DNA from: Limnohabitans sp.
GTDB lineage: Bacteria; Pseudomonadota; Gammaproteobacteria; Burkholderiales; Burkholderiaceae_C
NCBI GenBank assembly: GCA_018882835.1
Contig: VERE01000024.1
Coordinates: forward strand, 1 to 42,841
Reading direction: 5' to 3'
Length of the DNA stretch: 42,841 nucleotides
Shown here: piece by piece, positions 24,564 to 34,109 of the stretch
Position numbering within the stretch: position 1 is the first letter of the stretch
Layout: each line of letters opens with the position of its first letter
The notes under the pieces: model-generated
Database searches by the model: none
What the model was told of the DNA's origin: nothing
What the model saw: the letters and a program-made list of their open reading frames with translations, nothing else
Made by a program: the position numbers and the translations under genes

Positions 24564-25475
24564 TCACAGCGGAACCAGTTTCTTTTGCCCTTGGCGGTTG
24601 GAATAGCGGAGGGTCCCTCCCAGGGTTTCCAGTTCCACCTGGGCATTGCGACTGCCGTAAACACGCCGTTTGAGCCAGCTGAGTTCTTCCTCCAACGCTT
24701 GCTCGCCGCTGAGCAATCGGCTCCAGCACCGCTGCTCGCCTGACCAGCGGTAACCGCGCTGTTTGAGCAAGTCCTTGGTTTCAAAAGGCGAGCCCAGCGC
24801 AGACAGCTTTAATTGGGGTTGATTCAAGGTTTCGAGCAAGCTCAACAAAGCCGGTTGCTGGCTTTGTGGCAACTGGTGGTGCAGCAATTCCAGCAAGGCC
24901 CAGCAGTCGGTCTCGGCGCGGTGGGCCTCGTAAAAGATACCCTGGGTTTGCAGCAGATACTCGAGCTTGGCCGAGCCAAAGCCTTCGGCTTGCCAGTCAA
25001 TGTCACGGATACTGCATGCCCACAGCAGGTTTTCAAAAGCTGGCCAGCGTTGCTCCACGAATGGGCGATCAAAGCCTGCGTTGTGGGCAATCACCACGGA
25101 CACACCCTTGAGCAAACGTTCAACCTTGGCATCGTCAATGTGCTTGCCTTGCACCATCGCATCGGTGATGTGGTGAATGGCGGTGTTGGCAGGGGGAATC
25201 GGAAAACCCGGGTCCTCCAGCTCGTCAAACACTTCCAGTACCCGGTAGATCAGGCCGGTAGTGGGGTCAAACTCGAACAACAGCATGCCCAGCTCAATGA
25301 CACGGTCTGTTTCCGAGCTGAGCCCGGTGGTTTCGGTGTCCAGCACGATGCCGCGCGCACAGGGCAAGCCCTCGCTGACCGGGTTGAAGCAGGTGCGAGG
25401 CTGCAGGCGGCGGAGCACGCGGTAGTCGGGGTGTGCGTCCAGCGCACGCGCCATGTCTTCAGGGGTAGGGTTCAT
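24564..25475 (-). CDS. DEDDh 3'-5' exonuclease (DnaQ-like) with extra C-terminal domain
   Basis: Protein of 303 residues. The exonuclease domain (~40-215) has D46 and E48 in VLDTETTGL, the Asp of HNAGFDRPFVE, and the final His/Asp of AHRAETDCWALLEL, so the DEDDh set is complete. Residues ~225-303 form an added basic domain with KDLLKQRGYRWSGEQRCWSR and a closing RYSNRQGQKKLVPL; the Trp-rich part resembles small DUF5710-like or nucleic-acid-binding modules. It is probably a repair or RNA-processing exonuclease rather than the replicative epsilon subunit. It follows the MFS gene by three bases, so they share a transcript. It ends four bases from the convergent secreted-protein gene. Confidence 0.86.
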   Translation of the reverse strand: MNPTPEDMARALDAHPDYRVLRRLQPRTCFNPVSEGLPCARGIVLDTETTGLSSETDRVIELGMLLFEFDPTTGLIYRVLEVFDELEDPGFPIPPANTAIHHITDAMVQGKHIDDAKVERLLKGVSVVIAHNAGFDRPFVEQRWPAFENLLWACSIRDIDWQAEGFGSAKLEYLLQTQGIFYEAHRAETDCWALLELLHHQLPQSQQPALLSLLETLNQPQLKLSALGSPFETKDLLKQRGYRWSGEQRCWSRLLSGEQALEEELSWLKRRVYGSRNAQVELETLGGTLRYSNRQGQKKLVPL

Positions 25476-25478
25476 GGT

Positions 25479-26672
25479 TTAACAACGGCGAATAAAAATT
25501 GGAAGGCATTGTCCCAGCACGGCCAGCATCAGGCTGCCCAAGGCCAAGACCCAGGCGGAGCCAATCCAGGCCAACAGCATCGCAGCCAGCAACACGCCCA
25601 CCGATTGCCCCGTGAACAGCAAGCCTGCAAACAAGGCCATGCAGGTCCCGCGTTCGGGCGGGAACATTTGCGTGGCCAACACTTGCAAGGTGTTGTGAAA
25701 CATGAAAAAGCCCAAGCCTGCCAGCAAGCTCGCTGGCAGGGTCAGCGGCCACCAGGGTGAAAAGGCCATGATGGCGAATGCGGTGGCAAACAAGGCAGAG
25801 CCCAGGCGCAGCATGGTGCTTTCGCCCAGTCGCCGGATGAAAAAGCGCGCGCTCAGCATGTAGCCCACGCCGCCCAGGCCGAACAAAGCCACGATGCCGC
25901 CCGACAGCGTCAGCGACAAGCCATGGCGGTGGTGCAAATGAGAGGCCGCCATGGCGACCACGCCGAAGGCGAATGCGCCTTCCAGCATGGCGGTGGTCAG
26001 CACCAGGCGAGGGCGCTTTTCTTGCAGCACGCGGATGACTTTGCGATGGAAAGACTGTTGCGTGGGGGGCTCTTCAGAGGTTTGCAGTCGATCATGCCGC
26101 TGGTGGCGTCTGAGCAGCAGGGTGCCGACCGCCATGAACAGCAAGGCCATGCCCACAAAGGCCCAGCGCCACCCAATCGTGTCGGTGAACAAGCCGCCCA
26201 TGATTTGGCCGCCCACCAACCCCAGCGTGGAGCCCAACCCCAACCTTGCCAGGGTTTCCTGGCGGACTTCGTAGGCCACAACATCGCCAACCCAGGCCAT
26301 CGCCATGGGAATGATGGCGGCGGCGCAGGCAGCGGCCAGCATGCGCGCCAAGACCAGTTCATTCAGCGTCGTGGCCAGCGCCGAACCCAGGCATCCCAGG
26401 CTGCACCCCAAAGTGGCCAGGGAGATGACGCGCATCTTGCCAAAGCGATCCCCCAAGGGGCCATAAAAAACCTGCGCAGCGCCATAGACGATGGCGAACC
26501 AGGAAATGACGGCCGCCACTTGCCCCATGCTGGCTTGAAAGTCTTTGGCCAACTCCGGCAGCATGGGGTCGCACAACCGCTGGATGGTCATGCTGGAGAA
26601 AGTGGCAAACGACAGGTGCAGGATGGCGCGCTGAACAGCTGGCGACACGCCGTGAGGTGGGGTTCGGGTCAT
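25479..26672 (-). CDS. Major facilitator superfamily transporter
   Basis: Protein of 397 residues with about twelve membrane helices. It has the MFS motif A-like loop GPLGDRFGKMRV between helices 2 and 3, and a central basic loop (LLLRRHQRHDRLQ to VLQEKRPRL) dividing two six-helix halves. It resembles drug or multi-substrate efflux members of the DHA1 group, but the substrate cannot be inferred. The open frame continues to 27110 across the opposite-strand PLD gene. That stretch is low-complexity shadow, and the start at 26672 (MTRTPPHGVSPAVQRAILHL) gives a normal first helix. It is co-directional with the exonuclease gene downstream. Confidence 0.9.
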   Translation of the reverse strand: MTRTPPHGVSPAVQRAILHLSFATFSSMTIQRLCDPMLPELAKDFQASMGQVAAVISWFAIVYGAAQVFYGPLGDRFGKMRVISLATLGCSLGCLGSALATTLNELVLARMLAAACAAAIIPMAMAWVGDVVAYEVRQETLARLGLGSTLGLVGGQIMGGLFTDTIGWRWAFVGMALLFMAVGTLLLRRHQRHDRLQTSEEPPTQQSFHRKVIRVLQEKRPRLVLTTAMLEGAFAFGVVAMAASHLHHRHGLSLTLSGGIVALFGLGGVGYMLSARFFIRRLGESTMLRLGSALFATAFAIMAFSPWWPLTLPASLLAGLGFFMFHNTLQVLATQMFPPERGTCMALFAGLLFTGQSVGVLLAAMLLAWIGSAWVLALGSLMLAVLGQCLPIFIRRC

Positions 26673-26768
26673 GGGGCAATCAGGTCTGGGCCGATTATCC
26701 CGTCCGATTTGCACATTTGCGCTTTCTTGAAAATTAAGTTGCACTTCATTTCTGGCTAAGATCCCGGG

Positions 26769-27374
26769 ATGCGTTATCAAAAAACGGGTCTTTCCCTGGT
26801 GATTGTGGGTGTGGCCCTGGTCCAGTGGTTGATCAATGTCTCGCGCGAGCCCGACGCGCCGGGCGTGGTGTCTGCGCGCAATGTGCAGACACAGGCCCCT
26901 GGTCCGATGCTTGCAGGTGCCATGTCGGCCGAGGTGCTTGCTGTGGCCTTCACGCCGCCGTCTGGGGGCGGGCAGGTGATCGTGCAGGCCATTGATGACA
27001 GCCGAGAAGAGGTGCTGGTCCAAGCCTACGGCTTCACACACAACGCGATCGCCCAGGCCTTGCTGCGCGCGCAGCAGCGTGGCGTCAAGGTGCAAGTGCT
27101 GCTGGACCAAAAAAGCAGCCAGACCAACCGCTATGTGATCGATTTGTTTCGCGACGCCGCGCTACCTGTGAAATTTGATGGTGCCCATGCCATTGCGCAC
27201 AACAAGGTGATGGTCATCGATGCCTCCGTGGTGGTCACAGGCAGCTACAACTTCACCAATTCGGCAGACAGCCGAAACGCCGAGAACATCCTGGTGCTGC
27301 GAAGCACCGAGCTGGCCCGACGCTACCGGGAAAACTGGCAGACCCATTGGTCGCACGGGCAGTCTGCACCCTGA
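26769..27374 (+). CDS. PLD-superfamily nuclease, single HKD motif
   Basis: Protein of 201 residues with an N-terminal hydrophobic anchor or signal (LSLVIVGVALVQWLI, ~8-22) and one phospholipase D motif: H144, K146 and D151 in HNKVMVID, followed by GSYNFTNSADSRNAEN. One motif in a short chain fits the Nuc-type endonuclease group, which dimerises to form one active site. The usual IAQALLRAQQRGVKVQVLLD block precedes it. The anchor suggests a periplasmic or membrane-tethered DNase, perhaps for nucleic-acid scavenging or natural transformation. It is transcribed divergently from the MFS gene across 96 bases, in which no clear promoter was found. Confidence 0.88.
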   Translation: MRYQKTGLSLVIVGVALVQWLINVSREPDAPGVVSARNVQTQAPGPMLAGAMSAEVLAVAFTPPSGGGQVIVQAIDDSREEVLVQAYGFTHNAIAQALLRAQQRGVKVQVLLDQKSSQTNRYVIDLFRDAALPVKFDGAHAIAHNKVMVIDASVVVTGSYNFTNSADSRNAENILVLRSTELARRYRENWQTHWSHGQSAP

Positions 27375-27430
27375 CCTTTCGCTTTTTGAGGAATTAGTCT
27401 GTTGCCTCTAAAAAGCGCAGTGACTCTTTT

Positions 27431-27455
27431 TTTGCCTAGGGTTACCCCCTATACT
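27431..27455 (+). promoter_or_regulatory. Candidate phasin promoter with GGGT-T-ACCC palindrome
   Basis: A good -10 box, TATACT (27450-27455), follows the partly palindromic CCTAGGGTTACCCCCT (27435-27450), in which GGGT-T-ACCC is perfect. The -35 position is only a T-run. A poor -35 box with a palindrome against the -10 suggests a bound regulator. This would give a leader of about 85 bases before the phasin ATG. Confidence 0.4.
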
Positions 27456-27546
27456 TCAACCCATGCTGCACTGCAACATGAATTTGCCGCAGGGCCACAG
27501 CGCAGCAACGATCCAACCATTTTGAACATACTCTTGGAGATTTGAC

Positions 27547-28092
27547 ATGACGCTGACCCCTGACCAAATTGTGGCTGCCAACAAAGCCAACCTGGAAACC
27601 CTCGTGGGCCTGACCAACAAAGCCTTTGCCGGCGTTGAGCAGTTGATTGAATTGAACCTGGCTGCCGCCAAAGCAGCGCTGGCAGACTCGCAAAGCCAAG
27701 CCCAGGCTGCGCTGAGCGTCAAAGACGCGCAACAACTGTTGGCCCTGCAAGCCAGCATGTTCCAGCCCTTGGCAGAAAAAGCTGTGACCTACAACCGCCA
27801 CCTGTACGACATCGCTTCCAGCACTGGCGCTGACTTCAGCAAAGCTTTCGAAGGCAAAGTGGCTGAAGCCCAACAGGCATTCCAAAACTTGGTGGACAAC
27901 GCTGCCAAGAACGCGCCCGCCGGCTCAGAGGCTGCTGTGGCTGCCTTCAAAACGGCTGTGGCGGCTGGCAACAATGCCCTGGAATCGGTTCAAAAAGCCG
28001 TCAAGCAGGCTTCCGATGTGGCCGAAGCCAACTACAAAACCATGGCCAGCAATGCGCTGAACGCCACCAAGACCACCGCCAAGAAGCGTTAA
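27547..28092 (+). CDS. phaP: Phasin (PHA granule-associated protein)
   Basis: Helical, Ala/Gln-rich protein of 181 residues matching the betaproteobacterial phasin family (TIGR01841 type). It opens with [20 protein letters not shown], continues with [20 protein letters not shown] and [20 protein letters not shown], and ends in the basic tail TKTTAKKR. Phasins coat polyhydroxyalkanoate granules and control their number and size. Its presence implies carbon storage as PHB, although no pha synthesis genes are in the window. TTGGAGA about nine bases upstream is a strong ribosome-binding site. A hairpin terminator follows 20 bases after the stop, so it is monocistronic and probably highly expressed. 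Confidence 0.95.
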   Translation: MTLTPDQIVAANKANLETLVGLTNKAFAGVEQLIELNLAAAKAALADSQSQAQAALSVKDAQQLLALQASMFQPLAEKAVTYNRHLYDIASSTGADFSKAFEGKVAEAQQAFQNLVDNAAKNAPAGSEAAVAAFKTAVAAGNNALESVQKAVKQASDVAEANYKTMASNALNATKTTAKKR

Positions 28093-28112
28093 TTTCTTGT
28101 CGCTCTGACGCC

Positions 28113-28139
28113 AACGGCACCTTCGGGTGCCGTTTTTTA
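28113..28139 (+). terminator. Rho-independent terminator after phasin
   Basis: Perfect 9-base stem AACGGCACC / GGTGCCGTT with a TTCG tetraloop, then TTTTAT, 20 bases past the phasin stop. It is the strongest terminator in the window. The next gene starts less than 40 bases downstream, so that gene needs its own promoter or read-through. Confidence 0.92.
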
Positions 28140-28176
28140 TTGGATGATTGGGTTTTGCAACACAGGAAACGCAGAC

Positions 28177-29292
28177 GTGGACAAGGTGGATGGCGTCATC
28201 ATTGGCGCAGGCGTGGTGGGGCTGGCGGTGGCGCGGGCTTTGGCGCTTTCTCCAGCAGGGGCGGGCAAGGATTGGTTGATCCTGGAGTCGGCCTCTGCCA
28301 TTGGCACGGGCACCAGCTCGCGCAACAGCGAAGTGATCCATGCCGGCATCTACTACGCCAAGGATTCGCTCAAAGCCCGCTGGTGTGTGCAAGGCCGCGA
28401 GATGCTCTATGCGTATGCCCAGGAGCGTGGCGTGCCCCATCAGCGCTGCGGCAAGCTGATTGTGGCGACGCAAGAATCCCAGGTGGCGCAACTGCAGGGC
28501 ATTCAGGACAAAGCCCGTGCCAACGGTGTGCACGACCTGGTCTGGCTGACTGCCGAACAAGCCAAAGCCATGGAGCCGGCCTTGTCGTGCCTGGCAGCCT
28601 TGCATTCTCCCAGCACCGGCATTGTGGACAGCCACGCACTGATGCTCAGTTACCAGGGTGATTTTGAAAATGCGGGCGGCATGGTCGCCTTCAACTCGCC
28701 CGTGCAGTCGTTGGATTGCCGCGCCGATGGGATGGTGTTGCAAATGGCCGACGGTACGGAATTGCTGGCCTCGGTGGTGGTGAACGCCACTGGCCTCACG
28801 GCGCCATGGTTGGCCAAGGCCTTTCGTGGCTTGCCGGCCCAACATGTCCCCACAGCTTATTTTGCCAAGGGCAATTACTTCACCTTGTCGGGACGCTCGC
28901 CTTTTTCACGCTTGATCTATCCGGTGCCTGAAGCGGCCGGTTTGGGGGTGCATCTGACCATCGACCTGGGCGGGCAGGCCAAATTCGGACCCGATGTGGA
29001 ATGGGTGGACAGCCCCGATGATTGGGTGGTGAACCCCGCACGCGGTGAGGCCTTCTATGCCGAGGTCCGCAAGTACTGGCCTGCATTGCGAGACGGCAGC
29101 CTGATTCCGGGCTACGCCGGCATTCGCCCCAAGATCAATGCGCCGCATGAGGCAGCGCGGGACTTCGTGCTGCAAGGACCCGCAACCCACGGCGTGCCCG
29201 GCTTGGTCAATTTGTTTGGCATTGAGTCGCCCGGATTGACCAGCTCGCTGGCCATTGGCGCAGCGGTGGTCGAGGCCTTGCAGGCGACCTGA
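28177..29292 (+). CDS. lhgO: FAD-dependent oxidoreductase, L-2-hydroxyglutarate oxidase-like
   Basis: Protein of 371 residues in the DAO/LhgO family: FAD-binding [19 protein letters not shown] at the start, then [18 protein letters not shown], typical of L-2-hydroxyglutarate dehydrogenases, and the C-terminal [19 protein letters not shown]. It probably oxidises L-2-hydroxyglutarate or a similar 2-hydroxy acid to the keto acid and passes electrons to the respiratory chain. An ATG in frame at 28144 lies on the terminator's edge without a ribosome-binding site. The GTG at 28177 has AGGAAA seven bases upstream and gives the usual family N-terminus, so it is preferred. Confidence 0.86.
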   Translation: MDKVDGVIIGAGVVGLAVARALALSPAGAGKDWLILESASAIGTGTSSRNSEVIHAGIYYAKDSLKARWCVQGREMLYAYAQERGVPHQRCGKLIVATQESQVAQLQGIQDKARANGVHDLVWLTAEQAKAMEPALSCLAALHSPSTGIVDSHALMLSYQGDFENAGGMVAFNSPVQSLDCRADGMVLQMADGTELLASVVVNATGLTAPWLAKAFRGLPAQHVPTAYFAKGNYFTLSGRSPFSRLIYPVPEAAGLGVHLTIDLGGQAKFGPDVEWVDSPDDWVVNPARGEAFYAEVRKYWPALRDGSLIPGYAGIRPKINAPHEAARDFVLQGPATHGVPGLVNLFGIESPGLTSSLAIGAAVVEALQAT

Positions 29293-29301
29293 GGGAAAGC
29301 T

Positions 29302-30381
29302 TTATGCAGCGGCGGCCTTCAAAGCCAGCGCTGCTTCCTCCACCAACGCAGGCCCACGGTAAATCAGACCGGTGTAGATCTGCACCACATCGGCGCCGGC
29401 TTCGATTTTGGACACTGCATCGGCGCCACTCAAAATGCCGCCCACGCCAATGATGGGGAAGTTCTTGCCCAGGGCTGCGCGCAATTGCCGAATCACGGCA
29501 TTGCTTTTTTCCAACACGGGTGCGCCGGACAGGCCACCGGTTTCGCTGGCATGGGGCAGCCCTTGCACCGCCTCGCGCGACAAGGTGGTGTTGGTGGCAA
29601 TCAAGCCCCAGGCATGGTCATTCACTTGGTCGCCTGTCATGCAAAGGCGCCGCAAGGTCTTGGCCAGCAAGTCGATCTGATCGGTGTCCAGGTCAGGGGC
29701 AATCTTGATAAACAGGGGAACCCGCCGCTGGTGGACCTGTGCCAGCGCGCGGCGCCGTTCGGACAGCGCCAACAGCAAGGCCTCCAGCGCCTCGTCACTT
29801 TGCAGGCTGCGAAGGTTTTGGGTGTTGGGGCTGGAGATGTTGACGGTGACGTAATCGGCGTAGGGGTAGACGCCATCCAGGCAGGTCAGGTAATCGTCGG
29901 CCGCTTGCTCGATGGGCGTGCTCGCGTTTTTGCCAATGTTCAGGCCCAACAGCATGCTGCCCGCTTGTTGCCTGCAGCGCGCCTTTTGAACATTCTGTAC
30001 AAAGGCCGCCAAGCCTTCGTTGTTGAAGCCCAGCCGGTTGATCAGCGCGTTCGCTTGCGGCAGACGGAACATGCGGGGCTTGGGGTTGCCGGGTTGGCCT
30101 TTGGGCGTGACCGTACCCACTTCCACAAAGCCAAAGCCCAGGGCGGCCAAGGCGTCAATGCACTGGGCGTTTTTGTCCAGGCCTGCGGCCAGGCCCACGC
30201 GGTTGGGAAAGCGCAACCCCGCCAACACCACCGGGTCTTGAATTTGCTTTTGTGCATAAGCCCATTGCAGGGGCGTGTTTTGGGTGCTGGCCAGGGCGTG
30301 CAGGGTTTTTTCATGGGCCGTCTCGGCATCCATTCCAAACAACCAAGGGCGAAGCAGGGCGTAAGAAAGTGCGTTCAGCAT
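29302..30381 (-). CDS. pyrD: Dihydroorotate dehydrogenase (quinone), class 2
   Basis: Protein of 359 residues, full length for class 2 PyrD. The N-terminal helices ([20 protein letters not shown]) bind the membrane and quinone. FMN/orotate-site blocks are [41 protein letters not shown] (catalytic Ser, probably S184) and the phosphate-binding [13 protein letters not shown]. It catalyses the fourth step of pyrimidine synthesis at the inner membrane. It is divergent from rpiA across only 38 bases and convergent with the LhgO-like gene, nine bases apart. Confidence 0.97.
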   Translation of the reverse strand: MLNALSYALLRPWLFGMDAETAHEKTLHALASTQNTPLQWAYAQKQIQDPVVLAGLRFPNRVGLAAGLDKNAQCIDALAALGFGFVEVGTVTPKGQPGNPKPRMFRLPQANALINRLGFNNEGLAAFVQNVQKARCRQQAGSMLLGLNIGKNASTPIEQAADDYLTCLDGVYPYADYVTVNISSPNTQNLRSLQSDEALEALLLALSERRRALAQVHQRRVPLFIKIAPDLDTDQIDLLAKTLRRLCMTGDQVNDHAWGLIATNTTLSREAVQGLPHASETGGLSGAPVLEKSNAVIRQLRAALGKNFPIIGVGGILSGADAVSKIEAGADVVQIYTGLIYRGPALVEEAALALKAAAA

Positions 30382-30419
30382 TGGATAATCTCTTTTTTCA
30401 ATTGACTGGATTTTCGCCG

Positions 30420-31106
30420 ATGAGCACCCCCCCCCTTTCCCAAGATGAACTCAAGGCCCTGGTCGGGCAAGCCGCGCTGCGCTATGTGGTGCCCGGCGAA
30501 GTGGTGGGCGTGGGCACGGGCTCCACAGTGAACAAGTTCATCGACGCACTGGCAACGATCAAGGACAAGATTCCTGGCGCTGTCTCCAGCTCCGTGGCGT
30601 CCACCGAACGCTTGCGCCAGCACGGCATTGCCGTGCTGGAGGCCGAGGCGGTCGCGCAACTCTCGGTCTACATCGACGGGGCCGATGAAATTGACGCCAA
30701 AGGCTACATGATCAAAGGGGGCGGCGCCGCACTGACACGCGAAAAAATTGTGGCGGCACAGTCGCGGCAGTTTGTCTGCATTGCCGACGAGTCCAAATGG
30801 GTGGACACCCTGGGCGCATTTCCTTTGCCCGTGGAAGTCATTCCCATGGCGTCCGCGCGCATCATGCGCCAGTTCGCGGCCCTGGGCGGGCAGGCCAGCC
30901 TTCGCCTGAAAGATGGCAAGCCTTGGGTCACGGACAACGGACAGCACATTCTTGACGTGCGCGGTTTGAAGATCAGCGATCCCTTGGGCTTCGAGTCTGA
31001 AGTCAACCAATGGCCGGGCGTGATCACGGTCGGTGTGTTCGCGCACCAAAAAGCCAGTGTGTGCCTGCTGGGCACGGCCACTGGCGTCAAGACCTACACG
31101 TTTTGA
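30420..31106 (+). CDS. rpiA: Ribose-5-phosphate isomerase A
   Basis: Protein of 228 residues. Catalytic and binding residues align with E. coli Rpi[10 protein letters not shown] (~32-40), D86 and D89 in [10 protein letters not shown]99 in [10 protein letters not shown] and E108 in TREK. It interconverts ribose-5-phosphate and ribulose-5-phosphate in the pentose phosphate pathway. The frame is open to 30252, but that would run through pyrD's start; the ATG at 30420 gives the normal N-terminus. Nine C residues in a row fall at codons 3-6, a possible slippage site. Its stop directly abuts the convergent prlC stop. Confidence 0.96.
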   Translation: MSTPPLSQDELKALVGQAALRYVVPGEVVGVGTGSTVNKFIDALATIKDKIPGAVSSSVASTERLRQHGIAVLEAEAVAQLSVYIDGADEIDAKGYMIKGGGAALTREKIVAAQSRQFVCIADESKWVDTLGAFPLPVEVIPMASARIMRQFAALGGQASLRLKDGKPWVTDNGQHILDVRGLKISDPLGFESEVNQWPGVITVGVFAHQKASVCLLGTATGVKTYTF

Positions 31107-33161
31107 TCAACGGCCTACGGCCTCGGAGGCCATGCCCTGGTGGCGCAGCAAGGCGTCCAGGGTGGGCTCACGGCCGCGAAAGGCTTTGAACGACGCCATC
31201 GCCGGACGGCTGCCACCCGCTTCCAATATGGCCTCGCGGTAGCGGCGGCCCGTTTCCGGGTTGGGCGTGCCATCGGGCAGGGCGGTTTCTTCAAACGCGG
31301 CATAGGCATCGGCGCTCAGAACCTCGGCCCATTTGTAGCTGTAATAGCCGGCGGCATAGCCGCCCGCAAAAATATGGCTGAAGGAATGGGCCATGCGGTT
31401 CCAGGCCGGCGGCATCATCACAGCAACTTCGTTGCGCACTTGTTGCAGCAGGGGCATGAAATCTTCTGACGGGTTGTGGTCGGTGTGCAGCAGCATGTCG
31501 AACAAAGAGAATTCGATCTGGCGCAGCGTTTGCAGCCCGCTTTGGTAATTGCGCGCAGCCACCATTTTGTCGAACAGCGCCCGGGGTAGCGGTTCACCGG
31601 TCTCCACATGGGCCGTCATGTGGCGCAGCACCGACCATTCCCAGCAAAAGTTTTCCATGAACTGGCTGGGCAGCTCTACCGCGTCCCATTCAACGCCGCT
31701 GATGCCGGAGACGTCGCGCTCGTTCACCTGGGTCAGCATGTGGTGCAGGCCATGGCCAAACTCATGGAACAAGGTGGTCACGTCATCGTGGGTCAGCAAG
31801 GGGGGCTGGTCACCCACGCCATCGGCAAAATTGCAGACCAGATGGGCGATGGGGGTTTGCAACTGGCCGGTGTCGGGGCGAAGCCAGCGGGCGCGCACAT
31901 CGTCCATCCAGGCGCCGCCGCGTTTACCGCTGCGCGCCGAGGGGTCCAGGTAGAAATGTCCAATCAGCTGGCCTTGACGCTCGATGCGGTAAAAGCTGAC
32001 GCCGGGGTGCCAGACCGGCGCTTGGTCGCGGCGGATGGCGACTTCAAACAGGGTCTCGATGATCTTGAACAAGCCATCCAGCACCTTGGGCGCGGTGAAA
32101 TACTGTTTGACTTCCTGCTCGCTGAAGGCATAGCGCGCTTCTTTGAGTTTTTCGCCGATGTAGGGCCAGTCCCAGGGCTGGGGGTCGGTCAATTGCAGCG
32201 ACTCGCGCGCAAAGTCGCGCAGGTCTTGCAGGTCTTTCTCCGCGAAGGGACGGGCACGTTTGGCCAGATCGCGCAGGAAGCCTATGACTTGTGCGGGTGA
32301 GTTCGCCATCTTGGGGGCGAGCGATACCTCGGCAAAGTTGGCATAGCCCAGCAGGCGGGCTTCTTCTTGACGCAGGGCCAGCAATTCGCGGATCAAGTCG
32401 CTGTTGTCGAATTTCAGCGTGGCCTCGTCGGCCTGGTCGGAAGCACGGGTCACATAAGCCCGGTAAAGGGTTTGGCGCAAGGCCGCGTTATCGGCAAACT
32501 GCATGACCGGCAGGTAGCAGGGCATTTTCAGGTTCAGTTGGTAGCCTTTCAACCCGGCACGCTCTGCCGCCAGGCGAGCGGCCTCTTTCACGTCGGCGGG
32601 CACGCCTGGGAGTTCATCTTCTTGGGCCAGGTAAGTCCAGCCATCGGTGGCGTCGAGCACGTTCTCGCTGAATTTTTGGCTCAGCTCTGCCTGGCGTTCC
32701 TGAATTTTCGCAAAGCGGGTTTTGGCGTCGCCCACCAACTCGGCGCCAGACAGCACGAAGTTGCGCAGGGCATTTTTGAGCGCCTGTTGTTGTGCGGTGT
32801 CGAGCATGTGGCTGTCCATGGCGCGGTACTTGGCAAACAAGCGCTCGTCGGCACCCAGGCGGGTCCAGAAGTCAGTAATGCGCGGCAGCGCCTGGTTGTA
32901 GGCGGCACGCAATTCGGGTGTGTCAGCCACTGCATTCAGGTGGCTGACGACGCCCCAGGCGCGGCCCAATTGCTCGGTGGCCACGTCAAGCACAGCAGCC
33001 ATGCGTGCCCAGTCCGCTGGAAACTCGGGGGCAGTGACGGTTTCCAGAGCTTGTTCAGCGCGTTGCAACAATTCGTCGATGGCGCCCTCGACCTGGTCGG
33101 GAGTGACAGCGTCAAAGCGGGGCAGGTCGGTGAAGTCGAGCAGGGGCAAGGTTGCAGTCAT
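31107..33161 (-). CDS. prlC: M3-family oligopeptidase A
   Basis: Protein of 684 residues with the zinc metallopeptidase motif HEFGH at 466-470 and the third-ligand region AVELPSQFMENFCWE about 25 residues later. Length and N-terminus (LPRFDAVTPDQVEGAIDELL) match oligopeptidase A. This cytoplasmic enzyme degrades short peptides and cleaved signal peptides. It is separated from folD by 30 bases on the same strand, so co-transcription is likely. The stop codon touches the convergent rpiA stop, leaving no room for a terminator outside coding sequence. Confidence 0.96.
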   Translation of the reverse strand: MTATLPLLDFTDLPRFDAVTPDQVEGAIDELLQRAEQALETVTAPEFPADWARMAAVLDVATEQLGRAWGVVSHLNAVADTPELRAAYNQALPRITDFWTRLGADERLFAKYRAMDSHMLDTAQQQALKNALRNFVLSGAELVGDAKTRFAKIQERQAELSQKFSENVLDATDGWTYLAQEDELPGVPADVKEAARLAAERAGLKGYQLNLKMPCYLPVMQFADNAALRQTLYRAYVTRASDQADEATLKFDNSDLIRELLALRQEEARLLGYANFAEVSLAPKMANSPAQVIGFLRDLAKRARPFAEKDLQDLRDFARESLQLTDPQPWDWPYIGEKLKEARYAFSEQEVKQYFTAPKVLDGLFKIIETLFEVAIRRDQAPVWHPGVSFYRIERQGQLIGHFYLDPSARSGKRGGAWMDDVRARWLRPDTGQLQTPIAHLVCNFADGVGDQPPLLTHDDVTTLFHEFGHGLHHMLTQVNERDVSGISGVEWDAVELPSQFMENFCWEWSVLRHMTAHVETGEPLPRALFDKMVAARNYQSGLQTLRQIEFSLFDMLLHTDHNPSEDFMPLLQQVRNEVAVMMPPAWNRMAHSFSHIFAGGYAAGYYSYKWAEVLSADAYAAFEETALPDGTPNPETGRRYREAILEAGGSRPAMASFKAFRGREPTLDALLRHQGMASEAVGR

Positions 33162-33191
33162 GAGGGCAATCTGAGGTGGGGAAGCGGAAGT

Positions 33192-34043
33192 TCAATGGGC
33201 AGCTGCTTCCGCAGCTTCCAGCGTGTTGACCAGCAGCATGGTAATGGTCATGGGGCCAACCCCACCGGGAACGGGGGTGATGTGGCTGGCCACCTCGCGC
33301 ACGCCGGCGAAATCGACATCGCCACAGAGCTTGCCTTCGTCATTTCGGTTCATGCCGACATCGAGGACCACAGCGCCAGGCTTGACCATGTCCGCAGTCA
33401 GGATGTTGCGCCGACCCACGGCCGCCACGATGACATCGGCTTGCAGGGTGTGCGTTTTCAGGTCAGGCGTGGCACTGTGACAGATGGTGACGGTGGCATG
33501 TTGTTGCAGCAGCATCAAGGCCATGGGTTTGCCTACGATGTTGCTGCGCCCAATCACCACCGCATGCTTGCCGCGCAAGTTGTAGCCAATGCTTTCCAGC
33601 ATCTTCATGCAGCCATAGGGCGTGCATGGCCAGAAGCCGGGCATGCCCGTCATCAGCGCTCCGGCGCTGGCGATGTGAAAGCCATCGACGTCCTTGCGGG
33701 GCGAAATGGCTTCAATCACTTTTTGCGCATCCATGTGATCTGGCAGTGGCAACTGCACCAGGATGCCGTGAATGCTGGGGTCTTTGTTCAGTGCATCAAC
33801 CCGAGCCAACAGGTCGGCTTCGCTGAGGTTGGCCTCGTATTTCTCCAGCACCGAATGCAGTCCTGCGTCCTGGCAGGCTTTCACCTTGTTGCGAACATAG
33901 ACCTGGCTGGCCGGGTTGTCGCCCACCAGGACCACCGCCAGGCCGGGCGTGATACCGCGATTTTTCAGCGCGCGGGCGCGCTCAGCCACGTTTTGGCGAA
34001 GTTGCTGGGAAAGGGCGTTGCCGTCGATCAGGTGTGCAGTCAT
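33192..34043 (-). CDS. folD: Methylenetetrahydrofolate dehydrogenase / methenyl-THF cyclohydrolase
   Basis: Protein of 283 residues with all FolD hallmarks: Y49 and catalytic K53 in [21 protein letters not shown], the NADP-binding [17 protein letters not shown] and the C-terminal [15 protein letters not shown]. It is bifunctional, interconverting 5,10-methylene- and 10-formyl-tetrahydrofolate for purine, Met and formyl-Met supply. The gene is followed by prlC. A hairpin terminator separates it from the upstream response regulator, so it should have its own promoter. Confidence 0.97.
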   Translation of the reverse strand: MTAHLIDGNALSQQLRQNVAERARALKNRGITPGLAVVLVGDNPASQVYVRNKVKACQDAGLHSVLEKYEANLSEADLLARVDALNKDPSIHGILVQLPLPDHMDAQKVIEAISPRKDVDGFHIASAGALMTGMPGFWPCTPYGCMKMLESIGYNLRGKHAVVIGRSNIVGKPMALMLLQQHATVTICHSATPDLKTHTLQADVIVAAVGRRNILTADMVKPGAVVLDVGMNRNDEGKLCGDVDFAGVREVASHITPVPGGVGPMTITMLLVNTLEAAEAAAH

Positions 34044-34055
34044 GGTCGTCTCAAT

Positions 34056-34082
34056 GGAAAACGCCCGTAGGCACGGGCGTTT
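34056..34082 (-). terminator. Hairpin terminator after the response regulator gene
   Basis: Ten-base stem AAACGCCCGT / ACGGGCGTTT (34059-34068 and 34073-34082) with an AGGC loop on the plus strand. On the minus strand it ends in TTTT. It lies 27 bases past the regulator stop and just before folD, and should insulate the two-component operon. Confidence 0.7.
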
Positions 34083-34109
34083 GGGGAGTGGCTGGATATG
34101 TGACAGTCG

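Noticed and set aside
26673..27110. N-terminal 146-residue extension of the MFS gene
   Set aside because: It runs antisense through the PLD nuclease gene; family length and the first membrane helix support the start at 26672.
32367..34070. 567-residue plus-strand open frame
   Set aside because: Antisense to prlC and folD, spanning both and their gap; no domain or ribosome-binding site.
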